Source: Methylobacterium bullatum
GTDB lineage: Bacteria > Pseudomonadota > Alphaproteobacteria > Rhizobiales > Beijerinckiaceae
DNA length: 64,000 nucleotides
Direction: 5' to 3'
Assembly (NCBI GenBank): GCA_902712845.1
Contig: LR743504.1
Coordinates: 2,206,001 to 2,270,000, forward strand
Below, one piece after another: positions 61,604 through 64,000 of the stretch. The notes under the pieces were generated by a model, which did no database searches, had not been told where the DNA came from, and saw only the letters and a program-made list of their open reading frames with translations. Both the position numbers and the translations under genes were made by a program. Positions within the stretch are counted from its first letter, which is position 1; the number at the start of each line of letters is the position of its first letter.

Positions 61604-61659
61604 TCCATCGAACGCCAAGGCCTTCCACCTAAATGGCGGATGGCTTGACCCGACAATCA

Positions 61660-61690
61660 CGGCGCGGCCTTCTCGGGACCGCGCCGCTTT
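61660..61690 (+). terminator. Hairpin with T-tract before atpC (attenuator candidate)
   Basis: CGGCGCGG ... CCGCGCCG, an 8-bp GC-rich stem followed by CTTTTCC. It lies within the 123-base space between atpD and atpC and could lower atpC expression relative to the upstream genes. Confidence 0.55.
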
Positions 61691-61726
61691 TCCAACACGA
61701 TAACCCGAAGCGGGACCTCCCTCGCC

Positions 61727-62128
61727 ATGGCCACCTTCCAGTTCGATTTCGTCGGTCCCGAGCGGACGGTCTATTCCGGCCAGATCGAGGCCGTGCAGCT
61801 TCCCGGTATCGAAGGGGAGATGACCGTCCTTCCGGGGCATGCGCCCGTTCTGACCGCGCTCAAGGTGGGCGTGATCGTGATCAACGAGGCTGGCCATACC
61901 GGTAAGCGCGTCCTGGTGCGCGGCGGCTTCGCCGATATCGGACCGACCATGGTCACCGTGATCGCCGAGCGTGCCAACCCGTTCGAGGAAATCACGCCCG
62001 ATTCCCTCGACAAGGATATCGCCGCCCTCGAATTGCAGCGCGACGCCACCGAGGATTTCGCCAAGAAAGACGAGATCACCGGTCAGATCGTCCAGCTTCA
62101 GGACGCCAAGGTCGCCCTCAACTTCTGA
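61727..62128 (+). CDS. atpC: ATP synthase F1 epsilon subunit
   Basis: 133-residue ε subunit, the inhibitory part of the F1 rotor. The N-terminal β-sandwich (VGPERTVYSGQIEAVQLPGIEG and MTVLPGHAPVLTALK) is typical; the C-terminal helical part is slightly short. Last gene of atpHAGDC, 123 bases after atpD with a hairpin in between. Converges with the nucleotidyltransferase gene. Confidence 0.94.
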   Translation: MATFQFDFVGPERTVYSGQIEAVQLPGIEGEMTVLPGHAPVLTALKVGVIVINEAGHTGKRVLVRGGFADIGPTMVTVIAERANPFEEITPDSLDKDIAALELQRDATEDFAKKDEITGQIVQLQDAKVALNF

Positions 62129-62142
62129 TTCCGTCGCCGCGC

Positions 62143-63411
62143 TCAGGCGTTCGAGCGGGCGATGGTGACCGCATGATCGAGGAGGAGGGCGCGCTCCTCC
62201 TCCCCGGAGGGACATCCCCGTTCAAGCCAGCAGGCATAGCTCGCTGCGAGTCCCTTCCCGATCGAACGGCCCGGTGGGATGCCCGCCGCGATGAGGTCGC
62301 CCCCGCTCAGGGGAAAGACGGGTACTGGCTGGGTGCCGTCGAGGAACTGCTCGAAGGCCAAGCGGGCCTCTACGCTCATCTCACTCTTTCGGTGGTCGTC
62401 CATCACGGTGACGACAAGGGCCAAGCTGCCCAGATCCTGCGTCGCGACGAGTCGCCGGATATCTGCAGCCGCAATGACGGGCAGACGCTCTATCGCCCGC
62501 TTCGCCGCCGCATACGCCTGAAGACAGGCCTGTTCCTCGTTCGACAATCGCAGCGATTGTCTCAGTCGCTCGGCATCGGTGCCGGAATCGACGGCTAAGG
62601 CGGCGAGCCGTGCGACCGCTCCCTTCGGTGAACCGTGATTCGCACTCGCCGAAACAGCCCGTTCCAGGCGGTCGAGGTGACCTTTCGTACCGACAATGCG
62701 CGCCAGCAGGCCGGCTCCCGTCATCTCTGCCACGGCTTGGACGGCGCCCGGCGCTTCCAGGAGCTTCAGGAGTTCCGAACGGACCCGTTCACGCGACAGG
62801 CCGTCGAGGGCCTCCGCCGCGGCGGCCGCTGCCTTTAAGCCCTCCTCGTCGGGTGCTCCGATGCCGTAGCGGGCATGGAAGCGGAAGAAGCGCAGGATGC
62901 GCAAGGCGTCTTCGCGGATGCGGGTCGCCGCATCTCCGATGAAGCGCACGCGGCCCGCGTAAAGATCCGCTTCGCCTCCCGTCGTGTCGTGCAAGGCGCC
63001 GTCCCCGCTTAGGGACAGGGCGTTGATGGTGAAGTCGCGGCGCTCGGCATCGCGGGCGAAATCGCGCCCGAACCTCACCACCGCATGCCGCCCGTCGGTC
63101 TCGACGTCCTCCCGGAGGGTCGTCACCTCGAACGCCCGACCGTCGAACAAGATCGTCACCGTTCCATGCTCGATCCCGGTGGGGATCGCCTTCAGGGAGG
63201 CGACGGTTGCCCGCCGCATCACATCCTCGGGCAGCAGAGTGGTGGCGAGATCGATGTCGGACCCGACCTGTCCGAGCAGCGCATCGCGGACGGAACCACC
63301 GACGATCCGGGTTTCCTCTCCCATCGCCGTCAGCACGGAAAGCACGTGCGAGATGGCCGGATCCCCAAGAAGGGCTTTCAGCCCATCTGGCTGAAGATCA
63401 CGGCTCGTCAC
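62143..63411 (-). CDS. CCA tRNA nucleotidyltransferase-type protein
   Basis: 422-residue class II nucleotidyltransferase, the group that adds CCA to tRNA 3' ends (or poly(A) in some relatives). The N-terminal head has TRIVGGSVRDALLG followed by the metal-binding GSDIDLATTL (Asp-x-Asp), and RRDFTINALSL and IREDALRILRFFRFHARYG are the conserved RNA-binding and nucleotide-selecting motifs. The start is a GTG (first residues VTSRDLQPDG) that overlaps the upstream DUF6111-like stop by 4 bases; the longer frame has no family similarity. CCA-adding versus poly(A) activity cannot be told from sequence alone. Confidence 0.91.
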   Translation of the reverse strand: MTSRDLQPDGLKALLGDPAISHVLSVLTAMGEETRIVGGSVRDALLGQVGSDIDLATTLLPEDVMRRATVASLKAIPTGIEHGTVTILFDGRAFEVTTLREDVETDGRHAVVRFGRDFARDAERRDFTINALSLSGDGALHDTTGGEADLYAGRVRFIGDAATRIREDALRILRFFRFHARYGIGAPDEEGLKAAAAAAEALDGLSRERVRSELLKLLEAPGAVQAVAEMTGAGLLARIVGTKGHLDRLERAVSASANHGSPKGAVARLAALAVDSGTDAERLRQSLRLSNEEQACLQAYAAAKRAIERLPVIAAADIRRLVATQDLGSLALVVTVMDDHRKSEMSVEARLAFEQFLDGTQPVPVFPLSGGDLIAAGIPPGRSIGKGLAASYACWLERGCPSGEEERALLLDHAVTIARSNA

Positions 63412-63665
63412 TGGAAATGGCCAGGAACGACCTGGCCGTTCTCGATCCTTGGCGGAACGTAGCCGCCGCGATGCTTCTCGCCGGTCAACCCGACGACGAC
63501 GAGAGACAGGATCACCAGAACGAGCCCACCCATGGTCAGGCGGAACACCGATCCTTCCCAATGGGCGCCATGACGCGGGTTGCGGCCCCGGATCGCGAGA
63601 TAGAGGCCGAACAGCATGAAGGGCAGAAGGAAGATGAGGGCTTCTTCGAAAAGGCGACGGATCAT
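63408..63665 (-). CDS. DUF6111-like small membrane protein
   Basis: 85-residue protein with two hydrophobic segments (ALIFLLPFMLFGLYLAI and LTMGGLVLVILSLVVVGLTG) and a short soluble end with GGYVPPRIENGQVVPGHF. It matches the DUF6111-type proteins found beside CCA-adding enzymes in alphaproteobacteria. It overlaps the nucleotidyltransferase start by 4 bases and starts 33 bases after the NUDIX gene. Function unknown. Confidence 0.82.
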   Translation of the reverse strand: MIRRLFEEALIFLLPFMLFGLYLAIRGRNPRHGAHWEGSVFRLTMGGLVLVILSLVVVGLTGEKHRGGYVPPRIENGQVVPGHFQ

Positions 63666-63698
63666 GTGGCTTTCGCGGGGTGGTGGAAGCCTGTCATG

Positions 63699-64000
63699 TC
63701 ACGGAAACAAGCGTTCGTGGAGATTGTTCACGATCCCTGCCGTCACACCCCAGATCATGCGGTCCCCGAAAGGGATCGCGTAGTAACGGCGCGGGCGATC
63801 TTGCCAGATCCCGACGCCGAGGCGCCGGCGAATCGGGTCCATCAGGCGAGCGAGCGGGACTTCGAATACCTCCGCCACCTCCGCGGGGTCGGGGGTGAGC
63901 CGTACCCCTCCCGCGCAGAGCCCCACCACCGGCACCACGAGGAAGCCCGTGGCCGACAGATAGGGGTCGAGATAGCCGAGGATACGGATGTCGTCGCGGT
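63699..64000 (-). CDS. CoA pyrophosphatase (NUDIX hydrolase), 5' end outside window
   Basis: C-terminal ~100 residues of a NudL-type CoA diphosphatase. The reading frame runs continuously beyond the right edge (ILGYLDPYLSATGFLVVPVVG just before the first in-window start). The visible part contains DPAEVAEVFEVPL and RYYAIPFGDRMIWGVTAGIVNNLHERLF, characteristic of this family. The NUDIX box itself lies outside the window. It leads into the DUF6111-like and nucleotidyltransferase genes in a common alphaproteobacterial order. Confidence 0.88.
   Translation of the reverse strand, partial: RDDIRILGYLDPYLSATGFLVVPVVGLCAGGVRLTPDPAEVAEVFEVPLARLMDPIRRRLGVGIWQDRPRRYYAIPFGDRMIWGVTAGIVNNLHERLFP

Overview
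The window is high-GC chromosomal DNA from an alphaproteobacterium, most likely Hyphomicrobiales and probably Methylobacterium/Methylorubrum. This is inferred from codon use, a rimP-nusA-ylxR-infB-rbfA-truB block, an atpHAGDC operon, a CtrA-type box and typical dispersed palindromes; no species marker was available. No rRNA, tRNA or CRISPR array was found. Both end genes are cut by the window: an RND efflux permease on the left and a NUDIX CoA pyrophosphatase on the right.

Layout. 0-10.5 kb: RND permease, SGNH hydrolase, TrmO-like methyltransferase, AMP nucleosidase, a MarR regulator with two paralogous F420-type NAD(P) oxidoreductases, and two peptidoglycan enzymes (PBP1A and an SLT lytic transglycosylase). 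10.8-21.6 kb: a co-directional, mostly translationally coupled ten-gene run. It encodes inositol-3-phosphate synthase, a degenerate HD-domain protein, a SAM methyltransferase, a Gfo/Idh oxidoreductase, a YcaO enzyme, a TIM-barrel isomerase, a GT4 glycosyltransferase, a PIG-L deacetylase, a uracil-DNA-glycosylase-fold protein and a UPF0104/LPG-synthase-like membrane protein. This looks like an uncharacterised pathway for an inositol/amino-sugar glycoside with a YcaO-made thioamide, amidine or azoline-type group, and it is the best candidate for an undescribed system here. 21.6-27.5 kb: a PhoR-like kinase, a small unknown protein, copA-cueR behind a CueR-type promoter, and an M20 amidohydrolase. 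27.5-30.2 kb: three Tad/Flp-pilus-associated genes.

30.4-38.7 kb (minus strand): the translation and transcription factor operon, with a leader attenuator candidate before rimP and an intrinsic terminator between infB and rbfA. 38.8-42.75 kb: a small accessory island with a CatB-type acetyltransferase, a probable toxin/immunity pair and an IS110-family (IS1111-group) element. That element has perfect 12-bp inverted repeats and a long right-end non-coding segment that may be its bridge RNA.

42.9-56.6 kb: asd, two unknown exported or anchored proteins, leuB, a SulP transporter, a palindrome-rich intergenic region, a short-chain polyprenyl diphosphate synthase, mtgA, an internally duplicated unknown protein, argG, an HCCA-isomerase/DsbA-like protein, a soluble PAS-PAS chemoreceptor, an AT-rich island and a Tat-exported DsbA-family protein. 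56.9-62.1 kb: F1-ATPase genes atpHAGDC, with a hairpin and T-tract before atpC. 62.1-64 kb: a CCA-adding-type nucleotidyltransferase, a small DUF6111-like membrane protein and the NUDIX gene.
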